Counted from the first letter of the stretch, positions 1 to 8,939 are shown. The stretch is DNA of 64,000 nt from Sphingobacterium detergens (GCF_003610355.1 NZ_RAPY01000003.1:62001-126000), one strand, 5' to 3'. The notes: generated by a model from the sequence alone, not told the origin. Translations and numbers: made by a program.

Positions 1-2
1 AG

Positions 3-236
3 CAGTATCAAAACTTCCAATCCTTTGGTTTACTTGCCTTATTAATTGTAGGGGCACTAACATCCGTGATTTCACTGTTCTATTATTTTAAGATTCCGTT
101 GAATGCCTTCTTAAGAGACAATGTAGACCATTATTCGGTCAAGTCCAATCCTTTACTCCTCGGTATTGGTCTATTTTGTACGATTGCAGTGATCTTACTT
201 GGGTTATTCCCAGACATCTTACTGTCTCTATTTTAA
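3..236 (+). CDS. nuoN: NADH-quinone oxidoreductase subunit N, C-terminal fragment
   Basis: This is the last 77 codons of a membrane protein whose start lies outside the window. Two hydrophobic helices are visible, separated by a short polar loop. The stretches LFYYFKIPLNAF and LLGLFPDILLSLF resemble the C-terminus of Bacteroidota NuoN, a proton-pumping antiporter-like subunit of respiratory complex I in the inner membrane. NuoN is normally the last gene of the nuo operon, which fits the absence of a following same-strand nuo gene. No clear hairpin terminator follows the stop. The call rests on a short fragment, and another antiporter-like complex I subunit (NuoM or NuoL) is a less likely alternative. 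Confidence 0.7.
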   Translation, partial: QYQNFQSFGLLALLIVGALTSVISLFYYFKIPLNAFLRDNVDHYSVKSNPLLLGIGLFCTIAVILLGLFPDILLSLF

Positions 237-346
237 AAAAACATTTTAATTCTTTTCTTAATAGCTGGTTTTTCCAATTCATTTTACTGTTTTTATACAA
301 CACCTGAAGTTAAGGATAACTCCATAATATATTTTATATTTGTAAC
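237..346 (+). other. Intergenic segment between nuoN and the glycan locus
   Basis: This AT-rich 110-base spacer has T-rich stretches but no strong hairpin. Its only recognisable element is a TAnnTTTG box near the 3' end, listed separately. Confidence 0.5.
335..342 (+). promoter_or_regulatory. Candidate -7 box (TATATTTG)
   Basis: The octamer matches the Bacteroidota sigma-A -7 consensus TAnnTTTG exactly. It ends four bases before the ATG of the DUF4254 gene, so a transcript from it would have almost no leader. No convincing -33 TTTG lies about 20 bases upstream, so this is a weak call. Confidence 0.35.
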
Positions 347-952
347 ATGATTAGTGCAATAGCAAATCCCATTTTTCAACGTGCTATCCAGGATTACCAC
401 GTATACGATCAGATTGATCATCCAATCCAGAATCCGTATGACAAACAATCCCTAGAACATCTACTGTACCTAAAGTGCTGGATTGATACCGTACAATGGC
501 ACATGGAGGATGTTGTACGTAATCCTGCCATTGATCCCAAGGACGGTTTATACTGGAAGCGACGCATCGATGAGTCTAATCAGTACCGCACGGACACGGT
601 AGAATATATCGACAGCTACTTTTTACAGAAATATCAAACTATCGAAACACTACCTTCGGCGAAAATCAACACTGAAAGTCCAGCCTGGGCCATTGACAGA
701 CTGTCCATTCTGGCGCTAAAGATTTATCATATGGAGCAGGAGACACTTCGTTCAGATGCTTCTGAAGCACATATTTCTGCTTGTCAGCAAAAATTGAACA
801 TCTTGCTGGAACAACGTACAGATCTTTCACAAAGTATCGACGAATTGTTGACAGCGATTGAATCAGGTGAAAAATACATGAAGGTCTATAAACAGATGAA
901 AATGTATAACGATCCTGAACTGAACCCTGTACTTTATACATCCGGAAAATAA
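347..952 (+). CDS. DUF4254 domain protein
   Basis: The 201-residue product is soluble, rich in acidic and aromatic residues, and has no signal peptide or membrane helix. Its pattern (CWIDTVQWHMED around residues 45-56, then GLYWKRRIDESNQYR) is that of DUF4254 proteins. In Bacteroidota these are repeatedly found directly before a GT9 heptosyltransferase-like gene, as here, with a four-base gap. The biochemical function is unknown; conserved linkage suggests a role in LPS core or lipooligosaccharide assembly. The ATG is preceded at four bases by a TAnnTTTG box. The family call is from memory of the pattern. Confidence 0.7.
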   Translation: MISAIANPIFQRAIQDYHVYDQIDHPIQNPYDKQSLEHLLYLKCWIDTVQWHMEDVVRNPAIDPKDGLYWKRRIDESNQYRTDTVEYIDSYFLQKYQTIETLPSAKINTESPAWAIDRLSILALKIYHMEQETLRSDASEAHISACQQKLNILLEQRTDLSQSIDELLTAIESGEKYMKVYKQMKMYNDPELNPVLYTSGK

Positions 953-956
953 AGAC

Positions 957-1982
957 ATGTCTTTGCCGCAGCGAATCATAGTAACCCGGTTTTCGGCCAT
1001 GGGCGATGTCGCCATGGTGGCTTCTGTATTGAAAGAATTTTGTCAACAATACCCCACGGTAGAGATTATCATGGTGAGCCGTCCTTTCTTTGCACCATTC
1101 TTTGATGGCATAAAGAATATCAAATTTCATGCAATTGAACCCAAGACAACCCATAAAGGCCTTTTGGGATTAATCAGATTAAAAAATGAGCTGGCTCAAT
1201 ATCGTGCGGAAGCTGTAGCTGACCTACATTTTAATTTACGTTCGCGTATATTAGATGTATTATTTTCTCTTTCTGGAATAAAGGTCAAACAACTGGACAA
1301 AGGTCGCGCAGAAAAGAAAGCCTTGACGCGCAAAGAAAATAAGGTTAAGCATCAATTGAAGCTAACTGTAGAGCGCTATGCAGATGTATTCCGTGCTTTA
1401 GGTTTTCACTTCGAACTGAGTCACAAATTGGCTTCTAATTTGCAGGATGTCCCCAAAGCAGCATTTAGCATGTTTGGCAATTTCGAACGAAAAAAAATTG
1501 GTATCGCGGCTTTTGCGCAACACCGATATAAAATCCTTTCACTCGTAACGATGGGACAGATCATAGACCATCTGACACATCATGGGTATGACGTATTGCT
1601 CTTTGGAGGAGGTAAGGAAGAGTTTCAAATCGCGCAAAACTGGACTGAAAGTTTTCCAAACACCTACAATACCATTGGAAAATTTACGTTGAGAGAGGAA
1701 CTGGATATCATATCAAATCTGGATCTGATGATCAGCATGGATTCCTCTGGATTGCACATGGCTTCTTTGATGGGAATACGATGTCTATCACTATGGGGCG
1801 CAACTCACCCATACGCGGGATTTACCGGCTATGGACAGCAATATGATGACTGTATCCAAGTAGAACATCCCAACCGTCCGAGTGCTGTATACGGCAACAA
1901 ACCTTGCGATTGCGATGGTACAGAGGCGATTGATTTAATTACAGCAGAAATGCTGATCGAAAAAATAACAGCGATACGATGA
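957..1982 (+). CDS. GT9 heptosyltransferase-like glycosyltransferase
   Basis: The 341-residue protein starts with the Rossmann-like strand IIVTRFSAMGDVAMV, the acceptor-domain signature of GT9 (ADP-heptose:LPS heptosyltransferase) enzymes. Near residue 260 it carries SMDSSGLHMASLMG followed by SLWGATHP, the sugar-nucleotide-binding motif of the family. It probably adds a sugar to the LPS inner core on the cytoplasmic face of the inner membrane. The donor cannot be read from sequence, and Bacteroidota members are not all heptosyltransferases. It overlaps the next gene by four bases (ATGA), implying translational coupling. A KKALTRKENKVKH stretch near residue 120 is strongly basic. Confidence 0.88.
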   Translation: MSLPQRIIVTRFSAMGDVAMVASVLKEFCQQYPTVEIIMVSRPFFAPFFDGIKNIKFHAIEPKTTHKGLLGLIRLKNELAQYRAEAVADLHFNLRSRILDVLFSLSGIKVKQLDKGRAEKKALTRKENKVKHQLKLTVERYADVFRALGFHFELSHKLASNLQDVPKAAFSMFGNFERKKIGIAAFAQHRYKILSLVTMGQIIDHLTHHGYDVLLFGGGKEEFQIAQNWTESFPNTYNTIGKFTLREELDIISNLDLMISMDSSGLHMASLMGIRCLSLWGATHPYAGFTGYGQQYDDCIQVEHPNRPSAVYGNKPCDCDGTEAIDLITAEMLIEKITAIR

Positions 1983-3208
1983 GGATAGGATTAGTGGTAA
2001 TTCGATATGGATTAGACATCACCGGTGGGGCTGAATTCCATTGTAGAATGTTGGCTGAGCAATTGTCAAAAAAACATGAAGTAACAGTATTAACTACGAA
2101 TATCAAGTTTCTAGACAAACCCGAAATGAATTTCAGTGAGGGATTAGAGCCTGTCAACGGTATTCCAGTACTCAGATTTGTTACTGATCAATCCCAAGAA
2201 CATTCGTTGGCACTTACTGAAAAAGAAAGTAAAATTTCACGAAAAATCCGTAGGCTGATTCATCGGCTCGGGCTATCGAGATTGATTTTTTCACAATTCC
2301 CTATTTGGAAATACAAAGTAGAATCCGAATCGAAGCATTTAGAAAACCATCCCTTTTATTCTTCGACTTTACTGAGCTACATAAAGGAGTTCCAAGGTCA
2401 ATTCGATAAGTTTATCTTTTTCACTTATGAAAATCCACTTACCGTATTTGGATCGCTAATTATACCGCAAAAATCTATTTTGATCCCAACAGCACATATG
2501 GAAAGTATGCTATTTAGAAGCATCAATACATTAGTTTTCTCACAGGTCAATCATATTGCATTCAATACCGAAAGTGAGAAAAAGATGTGCCAGGATTTAT
2601 TTAGAGGCTCCCTAGCAAACAACTCAATCGTTGGTATTGGAGTCAATCAAATCGAAAATACACTAAATAACATCGATTTAAACGAAAAATTCAACATTCA
2701 CGCCCCCTATTTACTCTATTCTGGTCGAATTACTGCTGTAAAAATCAATAATTTCATGCAGTATTTCCTCAAATTGAAAAAGGAAAGAAAAACTGACCTG
2801 CAGTTTGTATTGACAGGTGAGCGTCCGGCTATAGTTGAAAATCATTCCGACATTATTTATACGGGTTTTGTAAGTGAAGAAGATAAAAAATTACTAATGC
2901 AAAAAAGTTTGGCAATTATTAATCCTTCTCTAGCTGAAAGTTTATCTTTACTTACATTAGAAGCTCTTCATTTGGGTAAGCCAGTTATTGGTAACCGCAA
3001 ATGTGCTGTTATGGTAGAACACGAACTTAAAAGTGGCTCAGTCTTTTGCTATAATTCTTTCGAGTCATTTGCAGCCATTATCGATTATTTACAAGATCCA
3101 AAAACTAATTTCGATACCCTAAAAATAAAAGCTCAAGAATATGTACACAAACATTATAATTGGGATTTGGTATTAAGTAAATTTGAAGAAATTTTTAAAG
3201 AAAGCTAA
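1979..3208 (+). CDS. Glycosyltransferase family 4
   Basis: This 409-residue GT-B enzyme has an N-terminal acceptor domain beginning MRIGLVVIRYGLDITGGAEFH. The glycine-rich TGGAE loop is typical of GT4 retaining transferases. The C-terminal donor domain has LLYSGRITAVK near residue 245 and NPSLAESLSLLTLEALHLG near 315-335, the E-x7-E region that contacts the nucleotide sugar. The residues 90-150 insertion is less conserved and probably determines the acceptor. Start codon overlaps the GT9 stop. Donor and acceptor are unknown. The gene is visibly more AT-rich than the GT9 gene before it, which may mark the start of acquired DNA. Confidence 0.85.
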   Translation: MRIGLVVIRYGLDITGGAEFHCRMLAEQLSKKHEVTVLTTNIKFLDKPEMNFSEGLEPVNGIPVLRFVTDQSQEHSLALTEKESKISRKIRRLIHRLGLSRLIFSQFPIWKYKVESESKHLENHPFYSSTLLSYIKEFQGQFDKFIFFTYENPLTVFGSLIIPQKSILIPTAHMESMLFRSINTLVFSQVNHIAFNTESEKKMCQDLFRGSLANNSIVGIGVNQIENTLNNIDLNEKFNIHAPYLLYSGRITAVKINNFMQYFLKLKKERKTDLQFVLTGERPAIVENHSDIIYTGFVSEEDKKLLMQKSLAIINPSLAESLSLLTLEALHLGKPVIGNRKCAVMVEHELKSGSVFCYNSFESFAAIIDYLQDPKTNFDTLKIKAQEYVHKHYNWDLVLSKFEEIFKES

Positions 3209-3220
3209 ACCAGGTCAAGC

Positions 3221-4336
3221 ATGATAACAGTCGGATTTGATGCAAAACGATTTTTTTTCAATCGAACAGGCTTAGGCAATTACAGTAGGGACCTTATCCG
3301 AGTTTTGGAGTTGTATTATCCAGAAAACAATTATTTAAAATACACTCCAAAATTGAATTCTTCTGTTCTTTTTGAAAAGGAAAATGATGAAACAATACGT
3401 TTGCCTCAAACTAAATTAGATAAATTCTTTCCGGCATTATGGCGAAGCTGCGGTATTGTCTCAGATCTAAAAAATGATCATGTAGATCTTTTCCATGGAT
3501 TGACGGGAGAGATACCACACGGTTTAAATACAAGAGAAATTAAATCCGTAGTGACCATACATGATTTAATTTTCTTACGTTATCCCGACCTTTACAAACC
3601 AATAGATCGCTGGATATATAATAAAAAATTTCGTTTCGCAGTCACTAATTCAGATAGGATAATTGCAATTAGCGAACAAACTAAATCAGATATTATCAAT
3701 TATTACAACATCCCTGAGAATAAAATTGAAGTAATCTACCAAGGTTGTCATCCATGCTTTAAGGAGCCAAAGAGCCAAGCTCAAAAAGATGTGCTGAGAC
3801 AACAATATAATTTACCGGATGAATTTCTGCTGAGTGTTGGGTCAATCGAAAAAAGAAAAAACGTCTTACAAATTGTCAAGGCAATGCACGATATTGATAT
3901 TCCATTATTAATTATTGGAAAAGAAACCCCCTATCTAAATGAAATAAAAACTTTTATCGCTGCACATAAATTGGAAGATAAGATCATTATTAAGCAGGGA
4001 TTTACTGTGGAAGAATTATCAACTATTTACGCAATGGCTTCTATTTTTATTTACCCTTCTATTTTTGAAGGATTCGGTATACCCATTATTGAGGCCCTAT
4101 ATTCAGGAACTCCCATTATCACAACCAATTCAGGGGTATTTCCGGAAGCTGGAGGACCTTCCTCTTATTATATCGATCCGTCAGATGTAGAAGAAATTAA
4201 TGCTGCAATCAAAACAATTCTTACCGATACACAGCTTAAGACCCTGATGATTCAACAAGGACTTCGTTATGCGCAGAAATTCAACGATGAAAAAATTGCA
4301 TCTGATCTGATCGACTGTTATAAATTTCTTTTGTAA
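3221..4336 (+). CDS. Glycosyltransferase family 4 (mannosyltransferase-like)
   Basis: The 371-residue protein begins with GFDAKRFFFNRTGLGNYSRDL, the N-terminal signature of WbaZ/MtfB-like GT4 enzymes. It continues with LFHGLTGEIPHG and TIHDLIFLRYPDLY. The donor site is seen as LSVGSIEKRKNV near residue 205 and PSIFEGFGIPIIEAL near 278-292. Such enzymes often transfer mannose or rhamnose in O-antigen synthesis, but the sugar cannot be assigned here. It lies 12 bases after the preceding GT4 and ends two bases before the stop of the convergent GT90 gene. A T8 tract at 3251-3258 encodes consecutive Phe codons near the start. Confidence 0.85.
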   Translation: MITVGFDAKRFFFNRTGLGNYSRDLIRVLELYYPENNYLKYTPKLNSSVLFEKENDETIRLPQTKLDKFFPALWRSCGIVSDLKNDHVDLFHGLTGEIPHGLNTREIKSVVTIHDLIFLRYPDLYKPIDRWIYNKKFRFAVTNSDRIIAISEQTKSDIINYYNIPENKIEVIYQGCHPCFKEPKSQAQKDVLRQQYNLPDEFLLSVGSIEKRKNVLQIVKAMHDIDIPLLIIGKETPYLNEIKTFIAAHKLEDKIIIKQGFTVEELSTIYAMASIFIYPSIFEGFGIPIIEALYSGTPIITTNSGVFPEAGGPSSYYIDPSDVEEINAAIKTILTDTQLKTLMIQQGLRYAQKFNDEKIASDLIDCYKFLL

Positions 4337-4338
4337 TT

Positions 4339-5292
4339 CTATTCACCTTTCTGATCGGTATGCTCAAAGTATTTTTCCAACACCTTCAATGCGATTAAAT
4401 CCTCAAGTCGTTTATCTTTGAATTGAGCAGTATATTCATTTGCATTGTTCACTATACGTTTTGCCTGTTCCTTATTTTCAATATAATAATTCAGTTTATC
4501 CTCCAAATCAGAGTAGTCCTCTTTGATGCAAATAAAATGATAATCTGGAATTAATCGCCCCTCCATAAACCAGGTTTCATAAGTAGGCATTGGCATTACT
4601 GCGATAGAATTGGAGGACATGATCCATTTTAAATTTGTAGCAACATCATTTCCCTCCAGGGCCAGTATAAATTTATAATCTAAATGTCCTGTAATAGATA
4701 AGTAATTAATATCGGAAGATTTATTTGCCTTCTTAATATTACACAGTGGGTGATTGTTATACAATGAGTAGAAACGTTCACGATGTGGCTGCGAAAAACC
4801 ACTCCTTCCTACCAACATATTGATTTTGTCCTCAAACAGAACATCATCATGAATAAAATTAAAGTGCCTTGATTTATCAAGTTTTAAAATGACTGAATTG
4901 CCGTTCTCCCCAGCAATTGGTCTACTTTTAACAATTGAAGGAAATTCTGGAATATGGATAATATCACCTGGCAGAATACTAAATTTAAGTTTAGGATTAA
5001 AAAATCTCAGATACTCTTTACTATCAAAATAATAAACTCGAATTCGTTCCGGAATATGATATTCCTCAATTGTTATTGTTCCCTTCCCTAATACGCTGTT
5101 ATGAGTTAACTTGTTATAATAATCAACCCTGTCGCTAACATAAGTTGCATGTTTAATGTAATAAGCATTAGTTAATAGCCTTTTCAGTTTTAGTTGTGCA
5201 AATCGGCTTGGAGTGATTTCCCTTACAATGGCTTTGATATAATAATAGATCTTATTATTTCTATTCCTCAAAAAAATTCTTTTGAAATTCAT
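4339..5292 (-). CDS. GT90 / LpsA-like glycosyltransferase
   Basis: Reading from the ATG at 5292 gives 317 residues. The C-terminal half has the features of CAP10/LpsA (GT90) proteins: GRSGFSQPHRERFY, then ALEGNDVATNLKWIMSSNS, then PMPTYETWFMEG and YHFICIKEDYSDL. LpsA-type enzymes add a sugar, often glucose or galactose, to LPS or lipooligosaccharide. An in-frame TTG at 5382 would add 30 residues and overlap the upstream GT32 gene by 26 bases. The ATG is preferred because the extra segment has no family resemblance that I can see. The gene is downstream of GT32, in the same direction, and probably co-transcribed. Confidence 0.78.
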   Translation of the reverse strand: MNFKRIFLRNRNNKIYYYIKAIVREITPSRFAQLKLKRLLTNAYYIKHATYVSDRVDYYNKLTHNSVLGKGTITIEEYHIPERIRVYYFDSKEYLRFFNPKLKFSILPGDIIHIPEFPSIVKSRPIAGENGNSVILKLDKSRHFNFIHDDVLFEDKINMLVGRSGFSQPHRERFYSLYNNHPLCNIKKANKSSDINYLSITGHLDYKFILALEGNDVATNLKWIMSSNSIAVMPMPTYETWFMEGRLIPDYHFICIKEDYSDLEDKLNYYIENKEQAKRIVNNANEYTAQFKDKRLEDLIALKVLEKYFEHTDQKGE

Positions 5293-5356
5293 GGATAACA
5301 AATACTTAAGGCCTAAAGTACGCAAAAACAAGGGAATTTGCTGAATTAAATGCCCT

Positions 5357-6025
5357 TTAAATATCGGAACCAGGTTTGACAACCGGGATACGAAGTTGCA
5401 ACTTCTTCCAGTGATTGGATCTATCTTTATAAATCATAATTTTACCAAGCTTATATTTAAATTTCATAATCCCCCTGTAATCATCTGCAATACAACGGTA
5501 TTTAACTTCAGGATTTTCTTTTAAAATTTCATTAATTGCTAGGGTATAAACTGTCGGACCCGTCATCGCATGGACATCATGTGGAAATCTGTTCTGTTCG
5601 ATATTATCCACAATCAACTCTAAGGTCCTTTTTAAAAAAGGGTGGTTCTTATCATAGATCAATGCCCATTGCGCATACAAGCTTCGGTTATTCTCATGTG
5701 TAATGACCGCAACATCATCAGCAATTAAATATTTATCTAGAGACACCAATAAATCACTGTCGAGATCCAAATAGATACCACCATATATATATAGTACAGC
5801 ATATCGAAAGAAGTCAGCTTTGGCCGCTCCAATTTGCAACCGATGGTAGGCTCTGTTGGTCCGTTCATCAAAATGTTCCAAAAAAAAAGCACTTACACGT
5901 TGATCATCATAAAACTCATAGGTATAGTCTCTATTTTTCTTTAAAAAGGATCTAATATACAGTTTAGTAAGCCAAGGAATCCTATTGTCCTTAAAGGTTT
6001 GAAATATATTTTTTGGTATTCCCAT
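5357..6025 (-). CDS. GT32 glycosyltransferase (OCH1-like, DXD)
   Basis: The 222-residue product opens with GIPKNIFQTFKDNRIPWLT, typical of the capsular/OCH1-like GT32 family. It has the catalytic metal-binding motif GGIYLDLDSDLL at residues 82-93 (DLDSD 87-91), preceded by AAKADFFRYAVLY, another family hallmark. It should use a nucleotide sugar and divalent metal in the cytoplasm. The gene is shorter than many GT32 members but has both conserved blocks. A run of nine T in the coding strand (5880-5888) lies at about residue 47. It is 10 bases after the GT2 gene that precedes it on this strand. Confidence 0.85.
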   Translation of the reverse strand: MGIPKNIFQTFKDNRIPWLTKLYIRSFLKKNRDYTYEFYDDQRVSAFFLEHFDERTNRAYHRLQIGAAKADFFRYAVLYIYGGIYLDLDSDLLVSLDKYLIADDVAVITHENNRSLYAQWALIYDKNHPFLKRTLELIVDNIEQNRFPHDVHAMTGPTVYTLAINEILKENPEVKYRCIADDYRGIMKFKYKLGKIMIYKDRSNHWKKLQLRIPVVKPGSDI

Positions 6026-6035
6026 TGTTTTTTAA

Positions 6036-6845
6036 TTATAAGAAACGAGAAAGACCGTCATCGCAAAATATTAGCTTTTCTGATGTAGTGACTTTCAATA
6101 AAAGGTCATTTTGTGGTAGCGACTTTCTTGATTCTTCTTTATGATAAAGATGATAACCAATGGCGGCAAACTTGATTAAATGCCCTTGTATGCCAGCATT
6201 AAACAGACGTTCGACAAACTCACTATCTTCTCTTCCCCACCCCTCAAAACGATTATCAAAACCGTTAACAGCACGAATATCTTTCATATAGAATGACATA
6301 TTGCAAGATCTCACTTTACTTCTATTATCCTTCAAATTTTTTAAGGTTAATCTCGCCAAAAATAGATTGCGAAAACTAGTTATCCGCTTTTCGAATCTAT
6401 TTTCTTCAAATCCGGAATCAAAGAGGTTCGGATAACTTAATTTGCTTGAATTTACCGACAATTTGGAGGTTAGCCTTTGATTTAATAGTACTCGTCCACC
6501 TTGGATAAAATAGCCAGGTTTCGCTAATTTAAGATGATCCTCAACAAAATTAGGATTCATCAAAATATCACCATCGACTAATATCACATATGGCGAAATC
6601 ACTTTAGCCAGTGCTTTATTTCTTATCTGTGCAACTCTAAAACCTTCATCATCCTGCCAAATATGTAAGATAGGAATTGCTGATACTTCTGCATAACGAT
6701 CCACCAACTGTTTCGTCTCATCATTCGAACCATCATCTGCAACAATGATCTGGTTTGGTTGTATGCTCTGATTTAATGCAGATAATAACACCAATTCCAG
6801 CGCATCAGGTCTATTATATGTTGTAATAATAATTGAAGTTTTCAA
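6036..6845 (-). CDS. GT2 glycosyltransferase with C-terminal galactosyltransferase-type domain
   Basis: The 269-residue protein is a GT-A fold enzyme with ADDGS at residues 36-40 and the metal-binding DGD at 91-93. The C-terminal segment FEGWGREDSEFVERLF (200-215) is the GWGxED signature of the chondroitin-polymerase/beta-1,4-galactosyltransferase-like subgroup. The only usable start is TTG at 6845: an in-frame TAA lies four codons upstream and the next Met is deep inside the domain. It is a close paralogue of the neighbouring gene at 6870-7679, with the same length and motif positions. The sugar specificity is unknown. Confidence 0.85.
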   Translation of the reverse strand: MKTSIIITTYNRPDALELVLLSALNQSIQPNQIIVADDGSNDETKQLVDRYAEVSAIPILHIWQDDEGFRVAQIRNKALAKVISPYVILVDGDILMNPNFVEDHLKLAKPGYFIQGGRVLLNQRLTSKLSVNSSKLSYPNLFDSGFEENRFEKRITSFRNLFLARLTLKNLKDNRSKVRSCNMSFYMKDIRAVNGFDNRFEGWGREDSEFVERLFNAGIQGHLIKFAAIGYHLYHKEESRKSLPQNDLLLKVTTSEKLIFCDDGLSRFL

Positions 6846-6869
6846 AAAAGCGCGTTAAATCGTAAAATA

Positions 6870-7679
6870 CTATTCAGATGATTTCAGGTATTTGTTAATT
6901 CCGTTATCACAATAGGTCAAATTTAACTCTTTTGTCTTTGCAAACAAACAATTGTTGTTACCTAAGTTCTCTTTTGCGTTTACTTTATGCCAAAGATGAA
7001 ATACTATACCGCCAAACTTAAGGAAGCGTTTTTTAATATTATTATTTAAAAGCCTCGCTACAAACTCCTTATCTTCAGGCCCCCACCCTTTGAAATCCTC
7101 ATTATATCCATTGACACGAATGGCATCCTCTTTCCAGTAGGCCATATTTGCTCCATGAATTTCCCAGCGTTCATCACCCTGGTTTTTGTAATTTAATTCA
7201 AAGTATTTCCATAAAAATGGAAACCTAAAAGCACTAAACAAATTCGAGACCCCTTTATTGAACCTATTTATTCTTGTATCAAGTTTACTGATTTTCTGCT
7301 CCGAAAGTTCTTGATCTAGGTAGATACGGCTAGCCCTTACAACGGATCCTTTCTTAGCAAATCTCTTATGATCCTGAAGAAAATAACGGTGTAAAATCAA
7401 ATCTCCGTCAATTTGAACGATATAATCGGACGAAGCTTGTGCAATAGCTTTGTTTCTAATTTTTGCCAATCGGAACCCTTTGTCTTCATGCCATACATGT
7501 ATGACAGGGATATCCAATCGACTTCTATAGGAATCTATAATCTCGGTAGTCTCTTTATCAGACCCATCGTCGGCAATAAGCACTTCATCTGGCAAGTCTC
7601 GTTGGTTTAAAACACTTTCCAAACATAGGGCTAATGCATCAGGGCGATTAAAAGTAGAAATTAATAAAGAGATTTTCAT
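6870..7679 (-). CDS. GT2 glycosyltransferase with C-terminal galactosyltransferase-type domain
   Basis: This 269-residue GT-A enzyme has ADDGS at 36-40, IDGD at 90-93, and GWGPEDKEFVARLL near residue 208. It shares length, NRPDAL at residues 11-16 and RNKA near 75-78 with its downstream neighbour, so the two probably arose by tandem duplication. Differences between residues 105 and 190 suggest different acceptors. The ATG start at 7679 lies four bases from the stop of the upstream GT4 gene, consistent with an operon running 9761 to 4339. It acts in the cytoplasm on a nucleotide sugar that cannot be named from sequence. Confidence 0.85.
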   Translation of the reverse strand: MKISLLISTFNRPDALALCLESVLNQRDLPDEVLIADDGSDKETTEIIDSYRSRLDIPVIHVWHEDKGFRLAKIRNKAIAQASSDYIVQIDGDLILHRYFLQDHKRFAKKGSVVRASRIYLDQELSEQKISKLDTRINRFNKGVSNLFSAFRFPFLWKYFELNYKNQGDERWEIHGANMAYWKEDAIRVNGYNEDFKGWGPEDKEFVARLLNNNIKKRFLKFGGIVFHLWHKVNAKENLGNNNCLFAKTKELNLTYCDNGINKYLKSSE

Positions 7680-7683
7680 TTAT

Positions 7684-8850
7684 TCATAAATTATTAAAAA
7701 TAGCATTCAACACCTCATATTCTTTCTCTATCGTATGATTATTTTTCATATACACAGAGGCCTGACGTGATTGCTCTTTATAGAAGTCATCTTTTTCAAG
7801 CAATTGAATGATATTTGATGCAAAAGAGTGTTCATCCAAAGAGACCAAACACCCATTATCAGATTTATTAAACAAACCATCTACACCGCGTTGATTTGTT
7901 ACAACAGGAATACCAAAAGACAAGGCTTCCAGCACCTTTATTTTAATCCCTGTTCCCGACAACATGGGGCAAATACAAACTTTAGCTTGTTCATAATATT
8001 GCTGTAGATCATCTACTAATCCAAGTTTTACAACATTATCCATGACTGGAACATGCGCACAAATCTTGCCAATAACATGCAGATTGACATTGCTAAGAAG
8101 TGGAAAAACTTTTTCCAAAAACCATTTTATACTCACCACATTGTGCGGATTATCACTTGCAACATAAATTAAGTCAATCTTCTTCTGTCTATATTCTACC
8201 ACGTGAAGCGGCATAGACACAGGTATTAATCTAACGAATTTTCCTGTAAATTGCTCATAGATGTATTTCTCTTCAATTGAAAAAGTCCATATTTCATTAA
8301 AAAGAGCCATACTGGATAATTCCTGTCCAAACATTTTTCCCAGCTGCTGGTTAGAAAAATCACCTTTTTCCTTGGTCTTATTTTGGAGTGTTAAAAAATC
8401 ATGTGAATCCAAAATTGTATAGGATCCTATCAAATTCTTTACCAAACTAGCAAATTCAACATAACTAATGATCACATAGTCATACATCCTTTCCTTTAAA
8501 ACCTTTTCAAACCTTCTCTGAAATGAAGGAGATACCCGGTCTACTAGTGTTGAAGCAAACAAACTTTTAATTTCCTTCTGTAATTTATCACGAAAAAAAT
8601 AGCTTATTCTATTTTTTTTCGAGGATTTAAAAGGTAAAATAATAAGATTGATATTTGGAAACTCAGACTTAAAAGCCAATTCTCCTTCGGGAGTCCAATT
8701 AATTGAGGAAACAAAGTCAATCTCAAAATTTGTAGTAATGGAATTGAAATAGTTTAATAACTGCTTACATCTAGTCAAGTTACCAGCCTTAGAACTGTTC
8801 GGGTTCTCTGGCATGAAATATAATATTCTCTTTTTTCTTAATGCTTGCAT
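7684..8850 (-). CDS. Glycosyltransferase family 4
   Basis: The 388-residue protein has the two-domain GT-B layout. The N-terminal part contains ILYFMPENPNSSKAGNLTRC, a loop near the acceptor site. The C-terminal domain has DLIYVASDNPHNV near residue 225 and CPMLSGTGIKIKVLEALSFG near 295-315, resembling the donor-binding E-x7-E region of GT4/RfaB-like enzymes (with KIKVLEAL in place of the usual first Glu). SHDFLTLQNK near 145 resembles the D-x-x-D/H acceptor strand. Function is likely elongation of the surface glycan; donor and linkage unknown. About 90 bases separate it from the upstream GT2 gene. Confidence 0.82.
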   Translation of the reverse strand: MQALRKKRILYFMPENPNSSKAGNLTRCKQLLNYFNSITTNFEIDFVSSINWTPEGELAFKSEFPNINLIILPFKSSKKNRISYFFRDKLQKEIKSLFASTLVDRVSPSFQRRFEKVLKERMYDYVIISYVEFASLVKNLIGSYTILDSHDFLTLQNKTKEKGDFSNQQLGKMFGQELSSMALFNEIWTFSIEEKYIYEQFTGKFVRLIPVSMPLHVVEYRQKKIDLIYVASDNPHNVVSIKWFLEKVFPLLSNVNLHVIGKICAHVPVMDNVVKLGLVDDLQQYYEQAKVCICPMLSGTGIKIKVLEALSFGIPVVTNQRGVDGLFNKSDNGCLVSLDEHSFASNIIQLLEKDDFYKEQSRQASVYMKNNHTIEKEYEVLNAIFNNL

Positions 8851-8939
8851 TTATCTCGATTAGATATAAAACAATAGCGCAATAAATGCTTCTATTTAGG
8901 ATTAATACGAGTTATTGGCAGAAAGTGCCACAGTCATTT

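Noticed and set aside
666..1154. 162-codon minus-strand frame across DUF4254 and GT9 genes
   Set aside because: It lies opposite two well-supported genes and has no recognisable domain.
4339..5382. Longer TTG-started version of the GT90 protein
   Set aside because: It overlaps the upstream gene by 26 bases and adds a segment without family resemblance; the ATG at 5292 is preferred.
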